The notes under the pieces are model-generated. The model was not told the origin of the DNA. It was given only the letters and a program-made list of their open reading frames with translations, and made no database searches. Of a stretch of DNA of 64,000 bases, positions 51,010 through 59,351 are shown piece by piece (within the stretch, counting starts at the first letter, position 1; every line of letters starts with the position of its first letter). The stretch comes from Streptomyces sp. NBC_01198 (GTDB taxonomy: Bacteria > Actinomycetota > Actinomycetes > Streptomycetales > Streptomycetaceae), in the NCBI RefSeq assembly GCF_036010485.1, contig NZ_CP108568.1, positions 2,874,001-2,938,000 of the forward strand, given 5' to 3'. The translations under genes were made by a program, and so were the position numbers.

Positions 51010-52239
51010 TCAGGCGATCACCACGTAGCCGGCGTCCTCCAGCGCGGTGCCGACCGCGGCGCAGTGCTCGGGGCCCTTGGTCTCCAGGTGCACCTCGACC
51101 TCCGCCTCGGTGAGGCCGAGCCGCGGGTCGGTCCGCACATGGCTGACGTCCAGGACGTTGGCGTCCGCCAGCGACAGCACCCCGAGCAGCGTCGCCAGCG
51201 CCCCCGGCCGGTCGGTCAGCCGCAGCCGCAGCGACAGGTAGCGGCCCGCCGCCGACATGCCGTGCCGCAGGATGCGCTGCATCAGCAGCGGGTCCACGTT
51301 GCCGCCGGACAGCACCGCCACGACCGGCCCCTCGTAGGCGTCCGGCGCCGCGAGCAGCGCGGCCACCGAGCTCGCCCCGGCCGGCTCGACGACCAGCTTC
51401 GCCCGCTCCAGGCACAGCAGCAGCGCCGACGACAGCTGGTCCTCAGAGACCGTCACCACGTCGTCGAGCAGGTCCCTTATCACCCCGAACGGCACGTCCC
51501 CCGGCCTGCCGACCATGATGCCGTCGGCCATGGTGGCCACCGAGCCCAGCGCCACCGGCCGGCCGGCCGCCAGCGAGGGCGGGTAGGCGGCGGCGCCCGC
51601 CGCCTGCACCCCCACCACCCGCACGTCGGGCCGCAGCGCCTTGACCGCGACCGCGACACCGGCGGCGAGCCCGCCGCCGCCGACGCCCACCAGGATGGTG
51701 CGCACCTCGGGGCACTGCTCCAGGATCTCCAGGCCCACCGTGCCCTGCCCGGCGATGATGTCCGGGTGGTCGAAGGGGTGGATGAAGACCGCGCCGGTCT
51801 CCTCGGCGTACGCGATGGCCGCCCGCAGCGTCTCGTCCACGACCGCGCCGTGCAGCCGGACCTCGGCGCCGTAGTCGCGGGTCGCGGCGACCTTCGGCAG
51901 CGGGGCGCCGACCGGCATGAAGACGGTGGAGCGCACGCCGAGCAGCGCGGCCGCGAGCGCCACGCCCTGCGCGTGGTTGCCGGCGCTGGCCGCCACCACG
52001 CCGGCCGCGCGCTCCTCGGGACTGAGCCCGGCGATGCGCACGTAGGCGCCGCGGATCTTGAAGGAACCGGTGCGTTGCAGGTTCTCGCACTTGAGGTGCA
52101 CGGGTGCCCCGACCAGCGACGACAGGTGTCTGCTGGTCTCCATCGCGGTCATGCGGGCCACGCCGGAGAGCATCTTGTGGGCGCCGCGCACGTCATCGAG
52201 GGTGATCGGGTGGGGCGCGGAGGGTGCCGGTCTGTCCAT
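51010..52239 (-). CDS. ilvA: threonine ammonia-lyase with C-terminal ACT domain
   Basis: A 409-residue fold-type II PLP enzyme that deaminates threonine to 2-oxobutanoate, feeding isoleucine synthesis or catabolism. The PLP lysine is in KCENLQRTGSFKIRGAY, with SAGNHAQGVA and the phosphate loop GVGGGGLAAG. The C-terminal ACT domain begins LSLRLRLTDRPGALATLLGV (about residue 335) and could bind a branched-chain effector. ATG 52239 is used; the longer frame adds no family sequence. 2-Aminocrotonate made here could also be a RidA substrate. Confidence 0.93.
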   Translation of the reverse strand: MDRPAPSAPHPITLDDVRGAHKMLSGVARMTAMETSRHLSSLVGAPVHLKCENLQRTGSFKIRGAYVRIAGLSPEERAAGVVAASAGNHAQGVALAAALLGVRSTVFMPVGAPLPKVAATRDYGAEVRLHGAVVDETLRAAIAYAEETGAVFIHPFDHPDIIAGQGTVGLEILEQCPEVRTILVGVGGGGLAAGVAVAVKALRPDVRVVGVQAAGAAAYPPSLAAGRPVALGSVATMADGIMVGRPGDVPFGVIRDLLDDVVTVSEDQLSSALLLCLERAKLVVEPAGASSVAALLAAPDAYEGPVVAVLSGGNVDPLLMQRILRHGMSAAGRYLSLRLRLTDRPGALATLLGVLSLADANVLDVSHVRTDPRLGLTEAEVEVHLETKGPEHCAAVGTALEDAGYVVIA

Positions 52240-52446
52240 ACCACCAGTCTCGCAGCCGCCCGCCCCCGCCACGCCCGGGGCACGACCGGGGCGGGGGCGC
52301 GCCGCCGGGGGTTCACGACGCGGTCAGGACCGGGTTGCGGTTTGTGCGTGCTGGGTCACTCGGGCAGCCGGTCCGCGTACTCTTCTCCCAACTTCCCGCC
52401 GTCCGATCGCCCTTCGCAGGACCGACAGAACGCGAGCTTCAAGGTC

Positions 52447-53004
52447 ATGTCCAAACCGACGGAGACCTCGTCAGAACTCCTGGAGCGCCTCCAGCACCAG
52501 GTGGCCCTTTTCGCCCGCCGCGCGGAACAGACCCGGCTCGGCGGTGTGGGCAAGGCCCGCAACTCCATGGACCGCGCCGCCTATCTGCTGCTCAACCGGC
52601 TCGACCGGGAGGGCCCGATGGGCGTCAAGGCGCTCGCCGAGGCCATGGGCATCGACTCCTCGACCGTCACCCGGCAGGTGGCGCCGCTGGTCGACACCGG
52701 TCTGGTCAAGCGCACCTCGCACCCCGACGACGGCCGGGCCGTGGTCCTGGCCGTCTCGCCGCGCGGGCGCGGCCGGCTCGACGAGGTGCGCGACTCCCGC
52801 CGCCGGCTGATGGCCCATGTCACCGACGGCTGGACGACCGGCGAGCGGGAGGTCTTCACCGATCTGCTCGTACGCTTCAACACCGCGCTCGCCGACTGGC
52901 ACGCCGGTCTCGGCCGCACCGAAGACGAGGCCCCGGGAGCGGCGGAAGTGGCACCTCGTACCGATGGTGCGTACGAGGTGCAGGGGGACACGCAGGGGGC
53001 TTGA
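52447..53004 (+). CDS. MarR family transcriptional regulator
   Basis: A 185-residue winged-helix protein. YLLLNRLDREGPMGVKALAEAMGIDSSTVTRQVAPLVDTGLVKRTSHPDDGRAVVLAVSPRGR covers the HTH and wing (46-108) with the DDGR wing motif. The N-terminal helix and C-terminal helices form the dimer part. The acidic C-terminus (from 155) is variable. It is followed by a sigma-like gene after 32 bases, so the two are likely co-transcribed. Confidence 0.92.
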   Translation: MSKPTETSSELLERLQHQVALFARRAEQTRLGGVGKARNSMDRAAYLLLNRLDREGPMGVKALAEAMGIDSSTVTRQVAPLVDTGLVKRTSHPDDGRAVVLAVSPRGRGRLDEVRDSRRRLMAHVTDGWTTGEREVFTDLLVRFNTALADWHAGLGRTEDEAPGAAEVAPRTDGAYEVQGDTQGA

Positions 53005-53036
53005 CCGGGAACACCCGGTTGCCGTCCCATGGCCGC

Positions 53037-53588
53037 GTGGGGAAGCGCCGGACGGCAGCGGAGAACCGACGGGACGCCGAGTTCGCGGCGTTCAGCGCCG
53101 GGGCGGCGGGCCGACTGCTGCACACCGCCACCCTGCTCACCGGCGACCGGGAGCAGGCCGAGAAACTGCTCACCGCGACCCTGGCGCGTACCTACGCCGA
53201 CTGGCTGCGGATGCGCGCCGAGGACCCCTACGACCAGGCGCGGGCGGAGCTGGTACGCCGCTTCGCCTACCGGCCGTGGTGGCGCCGCCCGCACGGCGGC
53301 GTCCTGGCGCGGCTGACCCCGCAGGAGCGGCTGGTCGTCACGATGCGGTACTTCGAGGGCGTCGCCGAGGAGCAGACCGCCGCGCAGCTCGGGCTGCCCG
53401 CCGACCGGGTCAGGGCGATCTGCGCCCGGGCCACCGCGACCCTGCGCAGCAGCCGCTTCGACCCGGCGGGACCGCCGCCGCCGGACGGCGGCCCGGGCAG
53501 CCCGGCCGGTCCAGCCGCGGCGCCGCGTACGGTCGCCGAGGCGCGCGAGCGCGCCGAGCACCGGGCGGCGCAGGGGGTGGCCCCGTGA
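53037..53588 (+). CDS. ECF-like sigma factor (SigE-family-like)
   Basis: A 183-residue protein. AEFAAFSAGAAGRLLHTATLLTGDREQAEKLLTATLARTYADW (residues 14-57) resembles sigma region 2 of the Streptomyces SigE-like group ('f...r...L.r.A.lLtGD...AEdLvQ..l.r.y..W'). TPQERLVVTMRYFEGVAEEQTAAQLGLPADRVRAICARATATLR (about 95-140) is region 4. Region 2 lacks the acidic DLVQ core, so core binding or promoter opening may be altered. It overlaps the membrane-protein gene (GTGA), which may serve as its anti-sigma partner. Confidence 0.75.
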   Translation: MGKRRTAAENRRDAEFAAFSAGAAGRLLHTATLLTGDREQAEKLLTATLARTYADWLRMRAEDPYDQARAELVRRFAYRPWWRRPHGGVLARLTPQERLVVTMRYFEGVAEEQTAAQLGLPADRVRAICARATATLRSSRFDPAGPPPPDGGPGSPAGPAAAPRTVAEARERAEHRAAQGVAP

Positions 53589-53878
53589 GGGCGCCGAACC
53601 GGCGCGACGACGAGGTGCGGCAACTGCTCGACACCCCGCACCCGGCGGTGCCGGCCGGCCTGGTGGCCCGGGCGGCGGTCCGGGGGCGGCGCACGGTACG
53701 CCGCCGCCGGGTGCTGCTGCACGTGCTGTGGGTGCTGGTGGTGGCCGCCGCGCTCACCGGCATCGTCTTCGCGGTGCTCGCCTGGCCGGACGACGAAGCC
53801 CCGGCCGACGACCCCGGCGACGGCACCTGGTGGTCGCCGGTGAGCATGGGCCGGGTGGCGGCGCCGCTGATCCCCTGA
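53585..53878 (+). CDS. small membrane protein coupled to the sigma-like gene
   Basis: A 97-residue protein. A cytoplasmic basic N-terminus (NRRDDEVRQLLDTPHPAVPAGLVARAAVRGRRTVRRRRV) precedes one helix, LLHVLWVLVVAAALTGIVFAVLAW (44-67), and an acidic exterior tail. The layout is that of a small anti-sigma or sigma-linked membrane protein, but no zinc motif is present. The segment before the helix resembles those of Streptomyces sigma-operon membrane proteins. Confidence 0.75.
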   Translation: MRAPNRRDDEVRQLLDTPHPAVPAGLVARAAVRGRRTVRRRRVLLHVLWVLVVAAALTGIVFAVLAWPDDEAPADDPGDGTWWSPVSMGRVAAPLIP

Positions 53879-53891
53879 GCCGCCCGCCCGG

Positions 53892-55034
53892 TCAGCCCAG
53901 CGCCTGGCCGAGGTCGGCCAGCAGGTCGTCGACCGCCTCGATGCCGACCGACAGGCGTACGAGGTCGGACGGCACCTCAAGGGCCGACCCGGCGACGGAC
54001 GCGTGCGTCATCCGGCCCGGGTGCTCGATCAGCGACTCGACACCGCCCAGCGACTCGCCCAGGGTGAACAGCTCGGTGCGGTCGCACACCGCGACGGCCG
54101 CGTCCTCGCCACCGTTCACCCGGAAGGAGACCATGCCGCCGAAGGCCTTCATCTGCTTGGCCGCTACCTCGTGGCCCGGGTGCTCGGGCAGCCCGGGGTA
54201 GTAGACCTGGTGCACCTTCGGGTGCGCGGCCAGCAGTTCGGCCACCCGGGAGGCGTTGGCGCTGTGCCGGTCCATCCGCACCGCGAGGGTCTTGACGCCG
54301 CGCATCACCAGCCAGGAGTCGAAGGGGCCGGCGATCGCGCCCATCGCGTTCTGGTGGTAGGCGAGTTCCTCGCCCAGCGTGGTGTCGGCGGTCACCATGG
54401 CGCCGCCGACCACGTCGGAGTGCCCGCCCATGTACTTGGTCGTGGAGTGCACCACCACGTCCGCGCCCAGCGCGAGCGGCTGCTGGAGATACGGGCTGGC
54501 GAAGGTGTTGTCCACCACCAGCCGCACCCCCGCCTGCCGCGCCACCCCGGCGAGCGCGGCGATGTCGGTGATGCCCAGCAGCGGGTTGGACGGCGTCTCG
54601 ACCCAGATCAGCTTGGTCTGCGGGCGTACCGCGTCCCGTACCGCCTGCACGTCGGAGGTGTCGGCCACCGACCAGGTCACGCCCCAGCGCTCCACGACCT
54701 TCGCGAACAGCCGGAAGGTGCCGCCGTAGGCGTCGTCGGGGATGACCACGTGGTCGCCGGGGGCCAGGACGGTCCGCAGCAGGCAGTCCTCGGCCGCCAG
54801 GCCGGAGGCGAAGGCCAGGCCGCGGCGGCCGCCCTCCAGCGCCGCCAGGTTCTGCTCGAGCGCGGCCCTGGTCGGATTGGCCGACCTGCTGTACTCGTAG
54901 CCGCCGCGCAGACCGCCGACGCCGTCCTGCTTGTACGTCGACACCTGGTAGATCGGTGTGACGACGGCGCCGGTCTGGGCGTCGGCCGGCTGTCCGGCGT
55001 GGATGGCGAGGGTTTCGAAGTGCTGATCGCTCAT
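53892..55034 (-). CDS. metB: cystathionine gamma-synthase
   Basis: A 380-residue fold-type I PLP enzyme of transsulphuration. Start FETLAIHAGQPADAQTGAVVTPIYQVSTY, then YEYSRSANPTRAALEQNLAALEGG with the substrate-binding Tyr/Arg, GDHVVIPDDAYGGTFRLF, PLP lysine in VVHSTTKYMGGHSDVVGG, and ESLGGVESLIEHPGRMTHAS. It joins an activated homoserine with cysteine; a lyase or Met gamma-lyase activity is also possible for the family. It is convergent with the sigma/membrane-protein genes. Confidence 0.92.
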   Translation of the reverse strand: MSDQHFETLAIHAGQPADAQTGAVVTPIYQVSTYKQDGVGGLRGGYEYSRSANPTRAALEQNLAALEGGRRGLAFASGLAAEDCLLRTVLAPGDHVVIPDDAYGGTFRLFAKVVERWGVTWSVADTSDVQAVRDAVRPQTKLIWVETPSNPLLGITDIAALAGVARQAGVRLVVDNTFASPYLQQPLALGADVVVHSTTKYMGGHSDVVGGAMVTADTTLGEELAYHQNAMGAIAGPFDSWLVMRGVKTLAVRMDRHSANASRVAELLAAHPKVHQVYYPGLPEHPGHEVAAKQMKAFGGMVSFRVNGGEDAAVAVCDRTELFTLGESLGGVESLIEHPGRMTHASVAGSALEVPSDLVRLSVGIEAVDDLLADLGQALG

Positions 55035-55166
55035 GCCGCCGAGCGTAGTGCCCCGAAGGGCCCGCCCCTGGCCAGGAATCCACCGGCGCGGCTCCGGCTC
55101 TGGTAGTCATGTGCGGTGGTGCGTACACCGACAGATCGGGGGTGGGGCTGGGTGCGGAGCCGTACG

Positions 55167-55664
55167 GTGTCGATCGACGACGCGGCCTGGGCGCGGATGG
55201 GTCCTGAGGCGCGGGTACGGGCCGCGGTGGGCCTGCTGGATGAGCGCGGCGACGCCACGGGCGCGCGGCCGCTGGGCCTGGGGGTGCGGGAGATCATGGA
55301 GATCGAACGCGACCAGCCGGGACCGGTCGGCGCCGCGTACCGCTGCTTCCTCGCCCTGACGGGTGCCGGTTTCGGCCGCTTCCTGGTCAGCAGCGACGTC
55401 TTCTACCCGCTGATGCTCGGGCTGCGCGAGGCCGCCGAGGACCTGCTGGCCGAGCACGGCGTGAACTTCCGGTTCGAGGCGGGCGACCGGGTGATCCTGA
55501 TGCACCAGGGTTACCGCTTCGACTTCCTGCGCGGCCCGGGGCCGGACCCCGAGGTCTGGTCGTACAACGAGCCCGACGGCCCCTTCGCCGGCCCGAACGC
55601 CGGCGGCGACCGCTTCACCGACTGGCTGCGCGCGGCGGCCGAACGCGAGGCGGGCCTGCGATGA
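55167..55664 (+). CDS. SMI1/KNR4 (SUKH) family protein
   Basis: A 165-residue protein. REIMEIERDQPGPVGAAYRCFLALTGAGFGRFLVSSDVFYP (about 50-90) and RVILMHQGYRFDFLRGPGPDPEVWSYNEPDG are the core of the SMI1/KNR4 fold, whose bacterial members often act as immunity proteins or are housekeeping. No toxin gene is adjacent, so an immunity role is not indicated. GTG 55167 with GGAG seven bases before it is preferred to GTG 55116. Confidence 0.78.
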   Translation: MSIDDAAWARMGPEARVRAAVGLLDERGDATGARPLGLGVREIMEIERDQPGPVGAAYRCFLALTGAGFGRFLVSSDVFYPLMLGLREAAEDLLAEHGVNFRFEAGDRVILMHQGYRFDFLRGPGPDPEVWSYNEPDGPFAGPNAGGDRFTDWLRAAAEREAGLR

Positions 55665-55666
55665 GC

Positions 55667-55698
55667 CCGGCCGGCCGCGGGGAGGCGGCCGGCCGGGC
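55667..55698. terminator. bidirectional terminator
   Basis: A 13-bp perfect stem (55667-55679 with 55686-55698) and 6-base loop lies between convergent genes. Confidence 0.82.
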
Positions 55699-55724
55699 GG
55701 GTGGGTCGGTGGGTCAGTGCCGGG

Positions 55725-57806
55725 TCACCAGGCGGACGGCGCCGGCGGCGGGACGACTGCGGGACGGTCGTCGCAGGTGATCGTGTTGGGCAGCTCCCAG
55801 GGGGCCAGCCAGGGGCCGGTCGTGCCGCCGCCGTCGTTGCCGCCGAGATCGGTGACGGCGAACTCCGAGCCGGTGGCGGGGAAGTTGAAGGAGCCGCAGT
55901 TGTTGATGCCGACGGCTCCGACGTTGCGGGCGTCGACGTTCTGGAAGGTGGCGCCGCCCGCGACCCGGGCGCTCAGCACGGAGGTGCCGGTGCCGTCGAC
56001 CTGGATGTCCTTGAAGTGCACGCCGGTGATGGAGTAGAGGTCCTTCACCGGGAAGTCGCTGACCAGCATGATCGCGTTGTAGGTGCTGTCGAGGAAGTGG
56101 TCGCCGGTCACCTGGATGTCGGCGTCGATGTTCTTCTCCAGCGCGTAGAACCAGATCGCGCCGAGCCCGATGTTCCAGTTGAGCTCGTACGTGCCGGCCC
56201 TGACCGTGGTGTTGTCGGTGATCGACAGCTTGCCGGTGAAGGCCTCGGAGCCGAAGCGCGAGCCGACCTGGATGGCGCTGCCCTCCCGGATCGGGTCGGC
56301 GATCAGGTTGGCCGACACGGTGTTGTCCGTACCGCCGTAGAGGGCGATGCCGTTGGCGAGCACCGGGGTCTGCAGGGTGTTGTGGTCGACGGTGTTGCCG
56401 GCGTCCTCGGTCTTCTCCGACCACAGCGCCAGCGCGTCGTCACCGGTGTTGCGCAGGAAGTTGCCGGAGATGACCGAACGCGTCACGCCGGTGTGGAAGT
56501 TGATGCCGTCGGCGATCTGGTCGACGATCACGTTGCCGGTGATCCGCAGATTGGTCATCGGGCCGTCGAACCACATGCCGACCTTGGTGTGCTGGATGTA
56601 CAGCCCGTCGATGGTGGAGTTGCTGAGCGATCCGCCGATCCCGTTGACCTGGTCGGTGTCGATCCGCTCGCGCACGTCGCCCTGGATCGCGAAGCCCGAC
56701 AGGTGGACGTCGGAACTGCCGCCCGCCGCCGCGTCCTTGCCGTAGAAGCCGACGCCGGTGTGCACCGACCCGTCCGCAGCCGGGGTCGCCAGGTCCACCT
56801 GGTGGCCCTTGATGACCGTGTACCAGCTGCCCGCGCCCTCGATGGTGACGTGGTCCACGATGATGTGCCGGTCGACCTGGTAGGTGCCCGGCGGGATGTA
56901 GACCTTCAGGTGGGAGCGCTGCGCGAAGGCGATGGCCCGGTCGATCGCGTCGGCCGAGTCGCGCCGGCCGGTCGGGTCTGCGCCGAACAGCAGCACGTTG
57001 GCGGCCAGCACGTCGACCTTCGGCGGCGCGACCAGCTGCGAGTCCAGCAGGTCTACGGTGGTGGTCGCGGCCCCCGCGGGCACCGCCAGCCGTACGGTCT
57101 GGCCGGCCCGGTAGGTGCGGCCGAGCAGCAGCCGCTGCTCGTCGTAGAAGTGGTTGGGCCTGAAGGGCTTGGCGAAGACCGGCGCCGGGGTGGTGTCCTG
57201 CGGGACGCAGGAGCACTCGGTGACCCAGTAGTCGGGGTGCAGGATGTCGGCGGCCGGGTCGTTCGAGAACGGGTAGAGGTTGTAGAGCCAGGAGTACTGC
57301 GAGGTCAGCGTGAGGGTCTTCTTGGCGCCGCCGTCGACCGAGACGTTCAGCGGTGAGGTGATCCCGCCGCCGGTCGCGGCGTCGGGGATGCTGTAGCGCA
57401 CGTTGATCGCGTTGGCCGCGCTCGGCAGCGTGAAGTCGACGTACTGCCCGGGCTTGAGGGTGACCGCGCTACGGCCCGACGCCTCGGCGGGCAGCGTGTA
57501 GGCGTCCCGGCCCGGGCCGATGACGGTGCCGTCGGTGGTGGCGTTCTCGGCCTCCTGCTCCGCGAAGCCGACGTCCGCGCCGCGGCCCGCGGTGAGCGAG
57601 GGGTCGAGCGCGGCGCGGGTCACCACGGCCTTGCCTGCGCCCGCTTGGCCGCCGTGCCCGCCGGCCGCCGTACCGGCCAGTGCCGTTCCGCCGGTCAGCA
57701 CGCCGAGCGCGGCCGCCGCGGCGGTCACCGACGCGACCGACACGGCGGCTCTTCGCCGTCGTCCTCTTGACCATCTCGCCACAGCACCGGTGATGCTCCG
57801 TGACAT
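55725..57806 (-). CDS. secreted GH87 alpha-1,3-glucanase/mycodextranase
   Basis: A 693-residue exported enzyme. A signal peptide ends near residue 45 after a twin-Arg-like basic start (RGRRRRAAVSVASVTAAAA). Residues 75-260 form a beta-sandwich module of the CBM6/35 type (AENATTDGTVIGPG, YVDFTLPSAANAINVRYSIPD). Residues 270-690 form a right-handed parallel beta-helix (VLLFGADPTGRRDSADAIDRAIAFA, VYIPPGTYQVDRHI, NVIVDQIADGINFHTGVTRSVISGNFLRNTGDDALALWSE). NTGDDALALWSE is typical of GH87, which cuts alpha-1,3-linked glucans of fungal walls. Asp residues there are the expected catalysts. Confidence 0.85.
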   Translation of the reverse strand: MSRSITGAVARWSRGRRRRAAVSVASVTAAAAALGVLTGGTALAGTAAGGHGGQAGAGKAVVTRAALDPSLTAGRGADVGFAEQEAENATTDGTVIGPGRDAYTLPAEASGRSAVTLKPGQYVDFTLPSAANAINVRYSIPDAATGGGITSPLNVSVDGGAKKTLTLTSQYSWLYNLYPFSNDPAADILHPDYWVTECSCVPQDTTPAPVFAKPFRPNHFYDEQRLLLGRTYRAGQTVRLAVPAGAATTTVDLLDSQLVAPPKVDVLAANVLLFGADPTGRRDSADAIDRAIAFAQRSHLKVYIPPGTYQVDRHIIVDHVTIEGAGSWYTVIKGHQVDLATPAADGSVHTGVGFYGKDAAAGGSSDVHLSGFAIQGDVRERIDTDQVNGIGGSLSNSTIDGLYIQHTKVGMWFDGPMTNLRITGNVIVDQIADGINFHTGVTRSVISGNFLRNTGDDALALWSEKTEDAGNTVDHNTLQTPVLANGIALYGGTDNTVSANLIADPIREGSAIQVGSRFGSEAFTGKLSITDNTTVRAGTYELNWNIGLGAIWFYALEKNIDADIQVTGDHFLDSTYNAIMLVSDFPVKDLYSITGVHFKDIQVDGTGTSVLSARVAGGATFQNVDARNVGAVGINNCGSFNFPATGSEFAVTDLGGNDGGGTTGPWLAPWELPNTITCDDRPAVVPPPAPSAW

Positions 57807-58268
57807 CGAAAGCTCGATTCTCTCGGGACAGGCTCAGGTGGGGGTCGCCCCGGCGCCCGTTCCGCTCTCGGTCTGACGGGATCCCCAGGCGAACTGCTGG
57901 GGGAGAGCGGCACGGGCGTCGGGGGTGAGGTGACATTAGGGCGGCGACGTCCGGTTCCACAAGGCTCGTGCGAGATGATTTCGGCTATTTGCCGTCCAGC
58001 TACGCACAGTTGAGAGATTTTTGCGTCAACCGATACGCACGTTGCAGTCGGCGAGCAGCGGGGCGCGCCTGCGGCCGAAACCGTGACCCGCGTTCCACAC
58101 TGGTGGTCACGACGTCAACCCCACGGACATTTCGCGCGGGTTTTGCAAGGATGGCCGGGAGCGGTCGGAATGACGTCGGTTGTGCGGGGCAGGTGGTCCA
58201 GACGACGCCGCCTCGGGGCTGTCGGTGGACTTCAGCGGATTGCGGTGCGGAGGGGCAGGGACTGCCAT
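57807..58268. other. 462-base divergent intergenic region
   Basis: No convincing gene. The stretch at 57960-58050 is AT-richer; TTGAGA at 58010-58015 with TACGCA 18 bases on could be a weak promoter toward the PAP2 gene. GACGTC occurs twice (58110s and 58170s). Nothing else is recognised. Confidence 0.4.
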
Positions 58269-59171
58269 ATGGGACTGGGGAGCGTGTCGTCGTCGGTCAT
58301 CGCCGCCAAGCGCCCGTTCCCCAGACCCAGGGTCCCGCTGCCGGCCAGGCTCCCCCAGCTGCTGCCCGAGTTGCTGCTGCTCTTCGTGGTGGACTCGATC
58401 TACAAGTACGGCCGCAAGGTCGCCAACGGGCAGACCGACGACGCCTTCCGGCACGCCGACAACGTCTGGTCGTTCGAGCGCGCGGTCCACCTGCCGAGCG
58501 AGCACACGGTCCAGCAGCTGATGCTGCACAGCCACACGGTGATCCACACCGCCAACTACCTCTACGCCACCGTGCACTTCCCGGCCATGGCGATCTTCCT
58601 CGGCTGGATGTTCGTCAAGAAGCGGGCGCACTACCTGTGGATCCGGCGGGCCATCGTGATCCAGACGATGCTCGCGCTGCTCGGCCACCTGTTCTTCCCG
58701 CTGGCCCCGCCGCGGATGCTGCACGGCGACGGCATGATCGACACCGCCTCGGTCTACGGTCCTGCCGTCTACGGCAAACCGGACGGCGACTCGATGTCCA
58801 ACCAGTTCGCCGCGATGCCGTCCCTGCACGTCGGCTGGGCGCTGGCCATCGCGATCGGCCTGATCGCCGCGTACCGCTCGCGCTGGCGCTGGCTGTGGCT
58901 GCTGCACCCGCTGGTCACCACGCTGATCGTGGTCGGCACCGCCAACCACTACTGGCTGGACGGCATCGTCGGCTCGGCGCTGCTGGCCGTGGCCCTCGCC
59001 GTCATCCCCGGGCCGGTCACCGACCCGCCGGCGCCGCTGCCGGGCCGCGACCACTGGGCCTGGCCGCTGCGGCGGACGCCGGTCCCCGCGGCCGAGCCGG
59101 GCCTGGCCACGATCCCCGAGCCGGCCACCGGGTCCCCGGCCGTGCAGCGGACCGAGCGCAGCCGCAACTGA
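58269..59171 (+). CDS. PAP2 superfamily membrane phosphatase (inositolphosphotransferase-like)
   Basis: A 300-residue protein with about six helices. It has the PAP2 active-site pieces: NQFAAMPSLHVGWALAI (SLHV, motif 2 with His) and VVGTANHYWLDGIVG (motif 3, His and Asp). HLFFPLAPPRMLHGDG and ATVHFPAMAIFLGWMFVKKR resemble the Aur1/Ipt1-like subgroup of actinobacterial PAP2 proteins. Substrates are probably lipid phosphates. The C-terminal 45 residues are a Pro-rich soluble tail. ATG 58269 is used because the long N-terminal extension lacks family sequence. Confidence 0.88.
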   Translation: MGLGSVSSSVIAAKRPFPRPRVPLPARLPQLLPELLLLFVVDSIYKYGRKVANGQTDDAFRHADNVWSFERAVHLPSEHTVQQLMLHSHTVIHTANYLYATVHFPAMAIFLGWMFVKKRAHYLWIRRAIVIQTMLALLGHLFFPLAPPRMLHGDGMIDTASVYGPAVYGKPDGDSMSNQFAAMPSLHVGWALAIAIGLIAAYRSRWRWLWLLHPLVTTLIVVGTANHYWLDGIVGSALLAVALAVIPGPVTDPPAPLPGRDHWAWPLRRTPVPAAEPGLATIPEPATGSPAVQRTERSRN

Positions 59172-59209
59172 CCGGCTGACAGCGGCCCTGTGGCGTACTG
59201 ACCCTGCCG

Positions 59210-59279
59210 GCCACCGGCGTCCCGTGGCGGGCTGCCCCTTCCGGGCCACCGGCGTCCCGTGGCGGGCTGCCCCTTCCGG
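59210..59279 (+). repeat. 35-bp tandem repeat, two perfect units
   Basis: Units 59210-59244 and 59245-59279 are identical; a degenerate third copy precedes (about 59184-59209). It lies between the PAP2 stop and the xylA terminator and has no coding sense. Confidence 0.85.
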
Positions 59280-59313
59280 TCACCTGCCTCCCGCCGCGGC
59301 GGGAGGCACGCGG

Positions 59314-59342
59314 TTCCCCGCGCCCTTGCCGGGCGCGGGGAA
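59314..59342 (-). terminator. xylA terminator
   Basis: A 12-bp perfect stem (59314-59325 with 59331-59342) with a 5-base loop begins ten bases after the xylA stop. The arm contains the same CCCCGCGCCC core as the repeats at 31.3 and 62.2 kb. Confidence 0.82.
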
Positions 59343-59351
59343 GGCGGTGCT

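Noticed and set aside
49705..53004. A 1099-residue frame ending in MarR.
   Set aside because: Only the last 185 residues are coding; the rest is antisense to the ABC and ilvA genes.
55116..55664. The longer start for the SMI1/KNR4 gene.
   Set aside because: GTG 55167 has a better spaced ribosome site, and the added residues lack similarity to the family.
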